Below are positions 33,439-42,412 of a stretch of 43,263 bases of DNA, piece by piece. Below the pieces are notes generated by a model that did not search any database, was not told where the DNA came from, and saw only the letters and a list, made by a program, of their open reading frames with translations. The stretch covers positions 1-43,263 of the forward strand of contig JAIOOR010000022.1 of the NCBI GenBank assembly GCA_021414365.1, written 5' to 3'. Source of the stretch: Nitrosarchaeum sp. (GTDB taxonomy: Archaea; Thermoproteota; Nitrososphaeria; Nitrososphaerales; Nitrosopumilaceae). The translations under genes and the position numbers were made by a program. Positions within the stretch are counted from its first letter, which is position 1, and each line of letters opens with the position of its first letter.

Positions 33439-34698
33439 TTAGTCATCGTCTTTATCATTCTGTGATTTTTTTTCTTTTTTTAATTCTTTTAATTGATTCT
33501 TAAGATTCTTTTCTGTATCTTTGTGTTGTTTTTTAAGATCTTTTATTTGTGCTTTGAATTCTTTCTTTAGAGTCTTGATCTCATTTTGTAGTGCTTTTTC
33601 ATTGGTAATTTCATCATGTTCATCATCATGTTTACCGTCATGGTCATCATCATGTTCATTACTACATACACCAAGTACATCACCATGCTTTAGATGTGCA
33701 GGAATAGCATTTTCTGAAACAGAAATTGTTTTCTTATCTTTATGACAAATGTTGACTTTATCATTATGTTCCTCATCAGATTCATCATCAACAGATGTAA
33801 CAATTACTGTAACCATAGCAGAATTACTAGTATTTACTCCATCAGATATTGTATAAATGAAAGAATCCGTTCCGGTGAAGTTTAGATGTGGAGTATAAGT
33901 GATAGTTGTACTATTTGTTGTAATAGTTCCATTGGATCCTTGTGTTATAGAATTAATGATAAGTAAATTATCATCAACATCAGAATCATTGTTTAGTACT
34001 GGAATTATTATTGGAGTATTTTCTATTGTAGATGCAGTATCATTTTGGGCTATTGGTGCATCATTAACTAAACCTACTGTAACATATACAGTTGTATTAT
34101 CAGTAAGTATTCCATCAGATATTGTATAAATGAAAGAATCTATCCCATTGAAATCTAGCTTTGGAGTATAAGTTACAGTGATACCGTTTGTTGTAACAGT
34201 TCCATTAGTTCCTTGTGTTATAGAATTAACTGTAAGTAAATCACCATCAACATCAGAGTCATTGTTTAGTACTGGAATTGTAACTGGAGTATCTTCGAAT
34301 GTAGATGTAATATCATCTCTAGCTATTGGTGAATCATTAATTGGATTAACAAATAATGTAACTGTGGTACTGTTACTGTTATGGGTTCCATTAGTTGCAA
34401 CATATGTAAAGTAATCAATAGAATCAAAATTTTGATTTGGTTGATAGGTAAAACTTCCATCTAAATTTAGTGTAAGAGTTCCAAAACCAACATTAGTTTG
34501 TATAATTGCAAAGATATCACTGTCAATATTTGTATCATTTAATAAAACTCCCAAAGGAGCCACAGTTAGAATAGAATCTTCATTGACTGAATAGGAATCA
34601 TCTACAGCTATAGGCCCTATTTGTGCAAATGCAAAACTTGAGGAAAAAGCTCCCGAAATTAGAATCATTAACAGGAGGAAGCCTGAAAGTTTTTGCAT
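33439..34698 (-). CDS. Secreted cadherin-like repeat protein with metal-binding-type tail
   Basis: The 419-residue protein has a signal peptide (residues 1-25, ending SSFAFA). Three Ig/cadherin-like repeats follow at about 28-120, 121-211 and 212-303; each has a PIA-DD opening, a VLNNDSDVD-type calcium-site segment and a DSFIYTISDG ending (Big-9/cadherin-like type). A conserved block, VNICHKDKKTISVSENAIPAHLKHGD (in pieces at 315-340), ends with a Cys and is a motif I have seen in other archaeal surface proteins. The tail has a His/Asp-rich run (about 347-363) and a lysine-rich coiled coil (370-415). There is no C-terminal membrane anchor. It is probably a cell-surface or secreted calcium- or metal-binding protein; sequons make it a plausible AglB substrate. 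Confidence 0.8.
   Translation of the reverse strand: MQKLSGFLLLMILISGAFSSSFAFAQIGPIAVDDSYSVNEDSILTVAPLGVLLNDTNIDSDIFAIIQTNVGFGTLTLNLDGSFTYQPNQNFDSIDYFTYVATNGTHNSNSTTVTLFVNPINDSPIARDDITSTFEDTPVTIPVLNNDSDVDGDLLTVNSITQGTNGTVTTNGITVTYTPKLDFNGIDSFIYTISDGILTDNTTVYVTVGLVNDAPIAQNDTASTIENTPIIIPVLNNDSDVDDNLLIINSITQGSNGTITTNSTTITYTPHLNFTGTDSFIYTISDGVNTSNSAMVTVIVTSVDDESDEEHNDKVNICHKDKKTISVSENAIPAHLKHGDVLGVCSNEHDDDHDGKHDDEHDEITNEKALQNEIKTLKKEFKAQIKDLKKQHKDTEKNLKNQLKELKKEKKSQNDKDDD
33790..34338 (-). repeat. Tandem cadherin-like domain repeat in the secreted protein gene
   Basis: Two adjacent units of about 92 codons (34338-34066 and 34065-33790) encode nearly the same domain, including the shared stretches IPVLNNDSDVD and DSFIYTISDG. 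DNA identity is visibly high, pointing to a recent internal duplication. A third, diverged unit precedes them (residues 28-120). Confidence 0.85.
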
Positions 34699-34720
34699 AC
34701 ATAAGAAATTGTATTATTGC

Positions 34721-34728
34721 TTTTAATC
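34721..34728 (-). promoter_or_regulatory. TATA-like box for the cadherin-like protein gene
   Basis: On the minus strand GATTAAAA is centred about 26 nt before the ATG at 34698, consistent with leaderless expression. The rest of the 120-base gap to the UPF0182 gene shows no other gene. Confidence 0.4.
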
Positions 34729-34820
34729 AACAGGCAGAAAAGATCAGTAAGAATACTCAGAAATGGTTATAAGAAAAGATTATCGCTGCTTAAAATTAAA
34801 TCATTTAAGTAATTTAGCAG

Positions 34821-37682
34821 TTAATTACCTACGGTAATTGACACATAATGCATTTCAGGAATATTGTCTTTTACAACTATTGTTCCAATATTGAGATTAG
34901 TGTCTTCTTGCCACATGAATACTCTGTCACTTCTTGGTTTTACGAAATTATCAATAAATTTAGATAAGAAATCTTCTGTGTCAGCACGATCATTTTCAGT
35001 AAAGAAAAATATCCCCCCTTCTTTAAATGATAATGGAATTTGTATTGATGTTGGTTCTAAAATTTCTATTCCACTTTCTTTAAATGAAGATTTTATAATA
35101 TCTATCCTATCTGATCTTCCTAATTCAATATAGTCAACATCAACTGAAGTCGAGGAACCAGCTACGCCAGATACCTTTTTCAAATATGCCTCAAACGCCT
35201 CTTCTTGTGTATCTCCCAAACCGACATAATACTCTCCAGTAAATGCTGCACCTACAGCTGCAATAGTACCAAGTTGAGCAACAACTCCACCAGCTCCTGC
35301 AGTATATACAGGAATAAAGTAGACATCATGTTCGCCTACTCTGTATAGAATATTATCTCCAATTCTAGGATTTCTCAAAAGTGTCTTTAATTCAGCGAAT
35401 TCTGGATCTTTATCCAATGCTTCTCTAACTGCAGTAGGACCAATTAATTTGGTAGTAGAGTTTAATGGAACTTCATAGAATTGTATATCGCCTAGATTTT
35501 TAAGATCATTTTCAACTACCATGTATCCTGCAAGATTTCTTCCTTGAGAACCTCGTAGTTCCAAGGAAAGTAATCCTATGAATTCTGTTTGGTTAAAACC
35601 AGGTGGTTTTGCTTCAACATAGTAAGCCTCCAAACCTTGAGGAATCTCATAGAATTCATTTGCCTGAATGAATGTTTCAACATCATTTACATGATAAATA
35701 TTATACATTTCTGTTTTCCAGTTAAACAATTCAACTGGATACCGTATTTGCTCTTCAAGCCAAGTAGGTATTGGTTTGAACTGATCAGAATATTGACTAA
35801 CAAACATTTCAGTAAAGAAGTCATCACCTGTTTTCAATAGTTGAATGTTACCATCATAACTATCAATCAGAGCAAATCCTACTAATCTAAGATATGGATT
35901 TCCAGAAGACCATGGTACATCATGAGTATCAAATCCAATTATCAAAGGAATCAACCAGTAAGAATTTTCTCCATCAGTTACTGGAATGGAATCTAATTCT
36001 TTACCAAATACATCATATAGAAAATAAGGATACAAAGTCTTCATTCTTTCCTGAACATCTTTGTATCGCATTACATGGACTGATTCTGCAGGAAATGAAA
36101 GTAAAAAGTTTGGCTCAAAAGTCCAGCTAAGTGGTGGAGATACATCCAATCCTCCTTGACCATTATAAGATACGCCTCCCAATTCTGCACTAGTAGATCC
36201 TCTAGAGTTTGGATATGCTGACCAAGTTTGCTCAAAGAGTCCTCCTTCACCATAATAGATTTCTCGTTGTTTAAAGAATTCACCACTATCTACAATTTGG
36301 CCATCTGTAGCCTCAAGTGTGAGAAATCCGTTTGGAACGTGAGTGTATACAAGATGTTCGTTATACCATCTATTTTCAAGACTAACTGAAGAAGGTAGTA
36401 CAGGCTTCATGGAGGCAGTCCAGTATAACGTATTGTTAAAACGAAGAATATCGTTATCTTCAAAATCTACGTTTGGTATCAATCCAATTTCAGGTTTTAA
36501 TTTAGCAAATGCTGCCTCCCAATCCCATACTCTAACTACATCAAGTACATCGCTGTTTTTATTTACATAATTTTTTATATTATTTGGTGATACAGATTGC
36601 AATTGTACCTCATGAGTGTTTTCTTTGATATCATTTAGTTGACCAATGTAACGATTGACACCAATTTGCTGAGCAGTGTAAGGTCCCAAGTATTCAATTT
36701 TTTTTGCATCTGCAATACTGTTATTGACAGTTACCAATCCACCAATAATAACTGCAATTGCAAGAACTGTTAGAATTCTAATGTATACATCTCTCTTAAA
36801 CATATGAGTGAGTACGCGTGCTCTTATTCTGTCTACAATTGAAAAAGCTAAAAGAGCAAATCCAATTACAAGTGTCCCACCTACGATATATCTTGTATTG
36901 TAATCAATTTGATCAGTGAAAAATAGATTAAAACCTAACCAGAGTACACCTACACCAATTATGGTTTCTATAGTTGAAACATAATTAAGGTATCTTGGTT
37001 TTCCACTTTTTGAATCTTGAAGATAAGAAGTAACGACATTAATAATTTTATGAATACCCACATACAAAACTAAACGAAGTCCAATTGCTGCAAGAACTGG
37101 AGGTAAAAGAATTACTAGTGCTGGAATCATTGGAACAACTTGTTCAACTGCATAACTAGGATCAACACTTGGTGTTACAAACGGTAAAGAAAATATATTG
37201 GATAGATTTTCTAAACCTAGATTATTTCCATCAATAAAAGATACTGCTGCAAATCCAAACATAATATTTACAAAAAATGCCCCAAAGAGCAAAATTTTTG
37301 TAATTTGCCAAATGACAAATTGTAATGGGCTAAGCTTGTAATCCTTAAAACTTGGAATACTATTTGAGATTGGTTGTTGGGTACTTTTTCCAATAAACCC
37401 AATAGCTGTATGAAGTCCATACCAAAAAATAGATGATCTTCCAATGATGTTTACTCGTACCAGAGCAATTGCTGAAAGTATGATAGTTGAAACTAAGGAA
37501 TAATACAATGGTTTGCTAAATTGTTCCCCAAATTCGGTAAAATTCATCGATAAGATTACAGTCTGATTCCCAGCAACTGCCAATATTGCAACAGCAATTA
37601 TGGCAACTATGATTAATCTGGCAAATTTTCCTGTATCAGGAGGTGGAGCTTGCTTGTCAGTGGAGGCGCTATACAAAATCAA
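34821..37682 (-). CDS. UPF0182 family large membrane protein
   Basis: This 953-residue protein has about seven membrane spans in the first 320 residues (near 21-38, 60-79, 119-150, 181-212, 236-256, 265-284, 300-320), then a long extracytoplasmic domain. The segment NRWYNEHLVYTHVPNGF and the earlier IGVNRYIGQLNDIKENTHEVQ match the UPF0182 (COG1615) family, in which NRHLVYTHG is typical. The start is TTG, since a TAA closes the frame three codons upstream. The family is found in actinobacteria, cyanobacteria and some archaea; its function is not established. Nothing else in its operon helps. Length and domain order are normal. Confidence 0.85.
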   Translation of the reverse strand: MILYSASTDKQAPPPDTGKFARLIIVAIIAVAILAVAGNQTVILSMNFTEFGEQFSKPLYYSLVSTIILSAIALVRVNIIGRSSIFWYGLHTAIGFIGKSTQQPISNSIPSFKDYKLSPLQFVIWQITKILLFGAFFVNIMFGFAAVSFIDGNNLGLENLSNIFSLPFVTPSVDPSYAVEQVVPMIPALVILLPPVLAAIGLRLVLYVGIHKIINVVTSYLQDSKSGKPRYLNYVSTIETIIGVGVLWLGFNLFFTDQIDYNTRYIVGGTLVIGFALLAFSIVDRIRARVLTHMFKRDVYIRILTVLAIAVIIGGLVTVNNSIADAKKIEYLGPYTAQQIGVNRYIGQLNDIKENTHEVQLQSVSPNNIKNYVNKNSDVLDVVRVWDWEAAFAKLKPEIGLIPNVDFEDNDILRFNNTLYWTASMKPVLPSSVSLENRWYNEHLVYTHVPNGFLTLEATDGQIVDSGEFFKQREIYYGEGGLFEQTWSAYPNSRGSTSAELGGVSYNGQGGLDVSPPLSWTFEPNFLLSFPAESVHVMRYKDVQERMKTLYPYFLYDVFGKELDSIPVTDGENSYWLIPLIIGFDTHDVPWSSGNPYLRLVGFALIDSYDGNIQLLKTGDDFFTEMFVSQYSDQFKPIPTWLEEQIRYPVELFNWKTEMYNIYHVNDVETFIQANEFYEIPQGLEAYYVEAKPPGFNQTEFIGLLSLELRGSQGRNLAGYMVVENDLKNLGDIQFYEVPLNSTTKLIGPTAVREALDKDPEFAELKTLLRNPRIGDNILYRVGEHDVYFIPVYTAGAGGVVAQLGTIAAVGAAFTGEYYVGLGDTQEEAFEAYLKKVSGVAGSSTSVDVDYIELGRSDRIDIIKSSFKESGIEILEPTSIQIPLSFKEGGIFFFTENDRADTEDFLSKFIDNFVKPRSDRVFMWQEDTNLNIGTIVVKDNIPEMHYVSITVGN

Positions 37683-37801
37683 CGTTTCTTATGGCTCGGT
37701 AAATTAATGTCTTACCAGCAAAAATTCTGAATTTGGCATTGTTTTTGAAATTATTTTACTCTAACTCAGATTTGTTAGTTGATAGATTTGATTCAAAAAA
37801 A

Positions 37802-38923
37802 TTAAGAGATTGTCGCCAATTTTTTGCAAATCATGTATACTGCAGCATATGCCGGAATAGACACTTTTTCATTAAAGTATGGACCAAATTTTCTGTTTTT
37901 TAGCTTAAATTCAATGGGACAGTTAGCCATTACTTCTACTGAATTTTCATCAAGAAATGAGGCTTCTGTGTATGGATCAAACTTTGGAAGATCATTGCAG
38001 AGAATTTTTGTCAGACCACTTTTACTATTTAGTGATCCTGGAAGCCTGAATATTCTATGAATATCCATTGTTACATTAGGATCAATTTTAGCTCCAATTT
38101 TATCAGATATACCTTCTAAAGTTTTTTGAAAAGAAGAATATCCATTAGTGATTAGTTCTGAGATTATTTTTGAGCGTTTTGATTTTGAACCATATACTTC
38201 TTTTGAAAATCTTCCTCTCCATCCTTTTTCTTCAAAATCTGGAAATGATGAGCGATTTGGTTTGAATTTTTTCATGCCAAAAGTTTCCGGAATTGCTCCA
38301 TTAAACATGATGTAATCTGTTAATTCTGATCTTTCCCTTGAACCTAGTTGTTGGAATTGTGAATCATACACATACACGTGAAATCCTTCATTTCCAGAAA
38401 AATAAACATGAATGTTATTTTGTTGAACATCCAAGTCTTCAGTTAGAATTTTTGATAGTTTTGATACTTCATTTTTGGATGCATCAATGCAATTTTTACA
38501 TGGAAGTGATTTTTTTTCTAATTTTATAGAATTACATTTACTACAGTTATTACTGTTAGTAGATATTTCATTGCATTCAGTACATTTAGAAATCGTATGA
38601 TTTTTTCTACATTCTAGATTTAGATCTTTGGCATCAATATCAAAAATTAGATCTGCTTCTTTCCAATCTTTTTCATTCATAGGTAGATTTGGAAAAGAAT
38701 AGCATGCATTAGAGCAATAAACATCAGATGGAATGTTTTGCATTAGTAAAAGATGTAATTCTTTGTTATCTTTAATTGAGATATGTCTTGTCATACCAGA
38801 ATTGAATTTTTGGAATCCAAATTCTCGCTCAGAGGTTCTGTTTGGCACACGAATAAGATCAAAATGCTCAAAATAATATTTCTTGAAAGAGTCTTCTAGA
38901 AATTTTACATCATTTTCTTGCAT
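37802..38923 (-). CDS. priS: DNA primase small (catalytic) subunit PriS
   Basis: The catalytic subunit of the archaeal/eukaryotic primase. The metal-binding aspartates are in DLIFDIDAKD (Asp95 and Asp97), the RHISIKDNKEL strand is present and the third acidic site lies further on. The Cys-rich insert includes C105, H109, C114 and C117, the usual zinc knuckle, and then a further CxxC...CxxC set (C127, C130, C142, C145), which is more than the common archaeal form needs. Length (373) is normal. priL lies directly upstream on the same strand; the priL stop and the priS ATG share one base, so the subunits are co-translated. Confidence 0.95.
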   Translation of the reverse strand: MQENDVKFLEDSFKKYYFEHFDLIRVPNRTSEREFGFQKFNSGMTRHISIKDNKELHLLLMQNIPSDVYCSNACYSFPNLPMNEKDWKEADLIFDIDAKDLNLECRKNHTISKCTECNEISTNSNNCSKCNSIKLEKKSLPCKNCIDASKNEVSKLSKILTEDLDVQQNNIHVYFSGNEGFHVYVYDSQFQQLGSRERSELTDYIMFNGAIPETFGMKKFKPNRSSFPDFEEKGWRGRFSKEVYGSKSKRSKIISELITNGYSSFQKTLEGISDKIGAKIDPNVTMDIHRIFRLPGSLNSKSGLTKILCNDLPKFDPYTEASFLDENSVEVMANCPIEFKLKNRKFGPYFNEKVSIPAYAAVYMICKKLATIS

Positions 38924-39948
38924 TAGATTCTCTTTTTTCCAAATTGAAGTGGGTTTATGATATTATCACATTCAGGTATTGCAAAACACAAATTTTGTGT
39001 TTTGAGTTTTTCACATGAAGGACATGAGTATTGTGTGCCACTTCCTGAAGTTCCTGCCAAGTGATTTAGTTGATAAAGAGTAACTCGCTCATTGTAATCT
39101 GGAGCATTTTTGAATAACGGTGCAATTTCTTCTACTGATTGACCTTTTGATAATAGAAATGTTGCAAGCATAAATCTTCCAGAGTGCGGGAGATTTTCTC
39201 CTTTTTCAAGAATTTCAATGGCGTGCTTTATGCATGGTGGATATTCTCCAGTAGTTACAGTATAAGTTGTAAATTTTTTAGACATGTAAATTAATTTGTT
39301 TACTGATTCCTCAAAACCGGAGATCATTGGTGGGGTTTTTGCATTAATAATTTTAGAGCTGATATAAGTTCCCAATTCTTTTCGAATCAATCTGACTGTT
39401 TCATGTGGAGTAAGAAATACTAGACCATTTTCTACATGTCTGTTTATTAATTTCCATTCTCTTTCATGAAAATTTATTGAATGCTTGAGATAATCAGATA
39501 CTGGTATTACAAAAAAATCATCTTGTTTTTTTATCTGAACTGAAAACAAATCATCAATAACTCTAATTGCCAGTTGTTTTTTTGATTCATCAGAGATATT
39601 TGCCAAGTCCTTTTCTAGATATTTTTCTGCTCGTCTAGCTTCGGCAAGCGCAAATCTTTTGATTAATGTGTTCATGCCACTTAATTTGAGCAATACAATG
39701 GCTAAGAGAAAAGAGAAAACCTCTCTTGGAAGTGCAGCTTGATTTGATGCTTGATCTCCTATCAAATCAGAGTGGTAGATTTTTCCATCTGCCGCCACTT
39801 CAATTCGATTAAATGCCTTTTCTACCAATAATTTCAAATCTGGATCAGTTCCAAATTGCTCCAGTGTAAACCCCTTATCTTTTAGATATTGACCCGCATC
39901 TGCCAAAAAGGGGTATTTTGCAATTTCATCCTGTCCAAGTGCAAGCAT
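38923..39948 (-). CDS. priL: DNA primase large subunit PriL
   Basis: The regulatory, iron-sulfur subunit of the PriSL primase. The C-terminal domain has cysteines at 239 (YPPCIKHAI), 309, 312, 321 and 327 (YSCPSC...LCFAIPEC). Four of these are expected to hold the [4Fe-4S] cluster. The SGRFMLATFLLSKG segment is a hallmark of PriL. Length (341) is typical. It is the first cistron of a two-gene operon with priS. It starts at an ATG with a TATA-like box 26 nt upstream. Confidence 0.94.
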   Translation of the reverse strand: MLALGQDEIAKYPFLADAGQYLKDKGFTLEQFGTDPDLKLLVEKAFNRIEVAADGKIYHSDLIGDQASNQAALPREVFSFLLAIVLLKLSGMNTLIKRFALAEARRAEKYLEKDLANISDESKKQLAIRVIDDLFSVQIKKQDDFFVIPVSDYLKHSINFHEREWKLINRHVENGLVFLTPHETVRLIRKELGTYISSKIINAKTPPMISGFEESVNKLIYMSKKFTTYTVTTGEYPPCIKHAIEILEKGENLPHSGRFMLATFLLSKGQSVEEIAPLFKNAPDYNERVTLYQLNHLAGTSGSGTQYSCPSCEKLKTQNLCFAIPECDNIINPLQFGKKRI

Positions 39949-39965
39949 GAATAGTGATTAATGAC

Positions 39966-39978
39966 AATTACATAAAAA
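39966..39978 (-). promoter_or_regulatory. TATA-like box for priL-priS
   Basis: On the minus strand TTTTTATGTAATT is centred about 24-26 nt before the priL ATG at 39948, consistent with a leaderless transcript. The divergent nfo gene has a separate box 35 nt away. Confidence 0.4.
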
Positions 39979-40006
39979 TCTGGTTTTAATTATTTAGGCA
40001 GATGCT

Positions 40007-40016
40007 GATTTAAATT
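40007..40016 (+). promoter_or_regulatory. TATA-like box for nfo
   Basis: GATTTAAATT is centred about 28 nt before the ATG at 40040. GTGA 5 nt before the ATG could add ribosome binding if the transcript has a leader. Confidence 0.5.
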
Positions 40017-40039
40017 ATGTTTAGGTAAAGTTGTGACAT

Positions 40040-40879
40040 ATGCAGATCGGTTGCCATGTTTCGATCTCAGGTTCAATTGACAAAGCAGTAGATAATGCCG
40101 TAGAAAGAGAGTGTTCTGCTTTTCAGATATTTACTAGAAATCCAAGAGGATGGCATGCAAAAGATCTTTCAGATAATGACATTACAAATTTCAAAGAGAA
40201 ATTAAAAGCAAGTAAGATAGATAGATTTGCAACATGTGCCCATATGCCATATTTGCCAAATCTATCCACTCCAAAAGAAGATGGATTTGAAAAATCAGTG
40301 ACTACACTGATTAATGAGGTTGAGAGATGTGGACAGTTAGATATTCCATATTTGGTTACACACCTTGGCAGCCATTTAGGGACAGGTGAAGAAGCAGGAA
40401 TCAAACAACTAGTCAAAGGACTAAACAAAGCAGGACAAACAAAAAATGATGTAATGATTTTACTAGAAAATACTGCTGGGCAAAAAAATTCTGTTGGCGC
40501 AAATTTTGAGCAGTTGGCAGAGATTTTTAATCAGTTAAAGCCTGCAAAAAAATTCGGTGTTTGTCTTGATACATGTCATGCATTTGTTTCTGGTTATGAT
40601 CTAAGGACAGAAAAATCAGTCAAAGACACTTTTGCAAAATTTAATGATATTGTGGGATTTGAGAATTTGAAGATTTTACACCTTAATGATGCTAGGGGAG
40701 AGATTGGCTGCAATCTTGATAGACACTACCATATAGGATTGGGAAACATTGGAGAAAAAGGATTATCTGAAGTAATAAAAACTGCTAATAAGAAAAAGAT
40801 TCCAATAATTTTAGAAACACCAATTGATGATACTAGGGACGACTTTGAAAACATAAGAAAAGTTAAGGAGTTGGCGTAG
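40040..40879 (+). CDS. nfo: Endonuclease IV (AP endonuclease)
   Basis: Cleaves DNA 5' of abasic sites in base excision repair. The TIM-barrel protein has the family start IGCHVSISGSI, FQIFTRNPRGW, the zinc ligands in VTHLGSHLG, LLENTAGQKNSVG and the signature CLDTCHAFVSGYDL, and LHLNDARGEIGCNLDRHYHIG with further ligands. All these match EndoIV. Length (279) is normal. It is divergent from priL and lies 31 bases before glyS on the same strand. Confidence 0.97.
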   Translation: MQIGCHVSISGSIDKAVDNAVERECSAFQIFTRNPRGWHAKDLSDNDITNFKEKLKASKIDRFATCAHMPYLPNLSTPKEDGFEKSVTTLINEVERCGQLDIPYLVTHLGSHLGTGEEAGIKQLVKGLNKAGQTKNDVMILLENTAGQKNSVGANFEQLAEIFNQLKPAKKFGVCLDTCHAFVSGYDLRTEKSVKDTFAKFNDIVGFENLKILHLNDARGEIGCNLDRHYHIGLGNIGEKGLSEVIKTANKKKIPIILETPIDDTRDDFENIRKVKELA

Positions 40880-40896
40880 GAATTTATTCAGTCATT

Positions 40897-40901
40897 GGTG
40901 A
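40897..40901 (+). promoter_or_regulatory. Shine-Dalgarno-like site for glyS
   Basis: GGTGA lies 9 nt before the ATG at 40911 and matches the anti-Shine-Dalgarno end of archaeal 16S rRNA. It supports the first of two nearby in-frame ATGs as the start and fits co-transcription with nfo. Confidence 0.5.
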
Positions 40902-40910
40902 AATGGTACA

Positions 40911-42368
40911 ATGAATTATGAAGACGTAATGAAATTAGCACTTGAGCGTGGATTTTACTTTCCTAGCTGTGAGGTTTATGCGGATGCCCAGGCAGGTTTT
41001 TGGGAATATGGGCCTTGTGGTGTAAGTTTGAAAAATAAATTTCTGGAATTATGGCGCAGAGAACTAATCAGAAGAGATGGAATGATGGAAATTGACGGCT
41101 CACAGATAATGTCAAAATCTGTATTTGAGGCATCTGGTCACTTGGGAAATTTTGCAGATCCAATAATAAAATGTACAAAATGCAAGTCAACTTTTAGGGC
41201 AGACAGGACTATTTCTGAGATTTCAAAAATAGAAATTCCTGAAAGTGCAGAGTTGGAGGATTTTGATAATGCTATTTTGCAAAATAACATAAAGTGTCCA
41301 AAATGTAAGGGAGATTTTGAAAGTACCAAAAAATTCAACATGATGTTCAAAGTAGGAATTGGTCCAGAGGAGGAAACTGCATATCTTAGACCTGAGACAT
41401 GTCAGTCCATCTTTGTTGATTTTCCAAGACTGTTTAAGACTATGAGGGGTAAGTTGCCACTTGGAATTGCCCAAGTAGGTAAAAGTTTTAGAAATGAAAT
41501 ATCACCAAGACAGAGTCTACTTCGTTTAAGAGAATTTTATCAGGCAGAGATTGAAGTGTTTTGTAATCCAACAAAATTAGATGAGATGGAAAAGTTTTCT
41601 GAAATTGCAGATACTATTCTTAGAGTTCAGGTTGATTCTAAACTACAAGTGATGACATGTGAAGAGGCAGTAGAATCAAAGATAATTCCAAACAAGTTTG
41701 TAGCATATTATTTAGCAATATTAATTGAATTTTATGAGAAAACAGGAATTGATGTAACAAAAAGTAGATTCAGAAAACTAGGCGATAAGGAAAAGGCATT
41801 CTATGCACAAGTGGCTTTTGATTTTGAAGTTGAAACTACAATAGGCTGGCTTGAATTGGTTGCATGTAATTACAGATCAGACTATGATTTATCCAGTCAT
41901 GCCAAGAAAAGTAAAGAGAAATTTGAAGTGATGGATAACGAGGATAAAGTCTTACCACATGTTTTTGAGATTTCAATGGGAATTGATCGTAGTCTTTACA
42001 CAATCTTAGAGCATTCATTATACGAGGACAAAGAAAATGAAAGAACTGTATTGTCTCTAAAGCCATACTTGGCACCCATACACATTGGTGTCCTTTCATT
42101 GATAAAAAAAGATGGATTAAAAGAAAAGACAGATGAGATATATCTTCAGATCAAAAGAAGATACGATGTATTTTTGGATCATTCAGGTGCAATAGGAAGA
42201 AGATATAGAAGACTAGATGAGATAGGTGCGCCATTTGCTATTACTGTTGACTATCAAACTTTGGAAGACCAAACTGTAACATTACGTAAAAGAGATTCAA
42301 TGGAGCAAAATAGAATCAAGATTTCAGAGATTGACTCTGTTCTTTCTGAATTTACTGCATATCCATAG
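40911..42368 (+). CDS. glyS: Glycyl-tRNA synthetase (alpha2 type)
   Basis: Charges tRNA-Gly. It is a class II enzyme of archaeal/eukaryotic alpha2 type. The N-terminus has ALERGFYFPSCEVY and GFWEYGPCGVSLKNKF (motif 1 region). Zinc-ribbon cysteines occur at CTKC and CPKC around residues 85-130. RPETCQSIFVDF and FRNEISPRQSLLRLREFYQAE form motif 2, and EISMGIDRSLYTILE is motif 3. The C-terminal anticodon-binding domain starts near HIGVLSLIKK. Length (485) is slightly short for the group but complete. A tRNA-Gly gene is present at 31744. Confidence 0.96.
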   Translation: MNYEDVMKLALERGFYFPSCEVYADAQAGFWEYGPCGVSLKNKFLELWRRELIRRDGMMEIDGSQIMSKSVFEASGHLGNFADPIIKCTKCKSTFRADRTISEISKIEIPESAELEDFDNAILQNNIKCPKCKGDFESTKKFNMMFKVGIGPEEETAYLRPETCQSIFVDFPRLFKTMRGKLPLGIAQVGKSFRNEISPRQSLLRLREFYQAEIEVFCNPTKLDEMEKFSEIADTILRVQVDSKLQVMTCEEAVESKIIPNKFVAYYLAILIEFYEKTGIDVTKSRFRKLGDKEKAFYAQVAFDFEVETTIGWLELVACNYRSDYDLSSHAKKSKEKFEVMDNEDKVLPHVFEISMGIDRSLYTILEHSLYEDKENERTVLSLKPYLAPIHIGVLSLIKKDGLKEKTDEIYLQIKRRYDVFLDHSGAIGRRYRRLDEIGAPFAITVDYQTLEDQTVTLRKRDSMEQNRIKISEIDSVLSEFTAYP

Positions 42369-42412
42369 TTTTTAAAATAATACAATCAAGTTTAATGAAA
42401 ATCAAATTTCTA

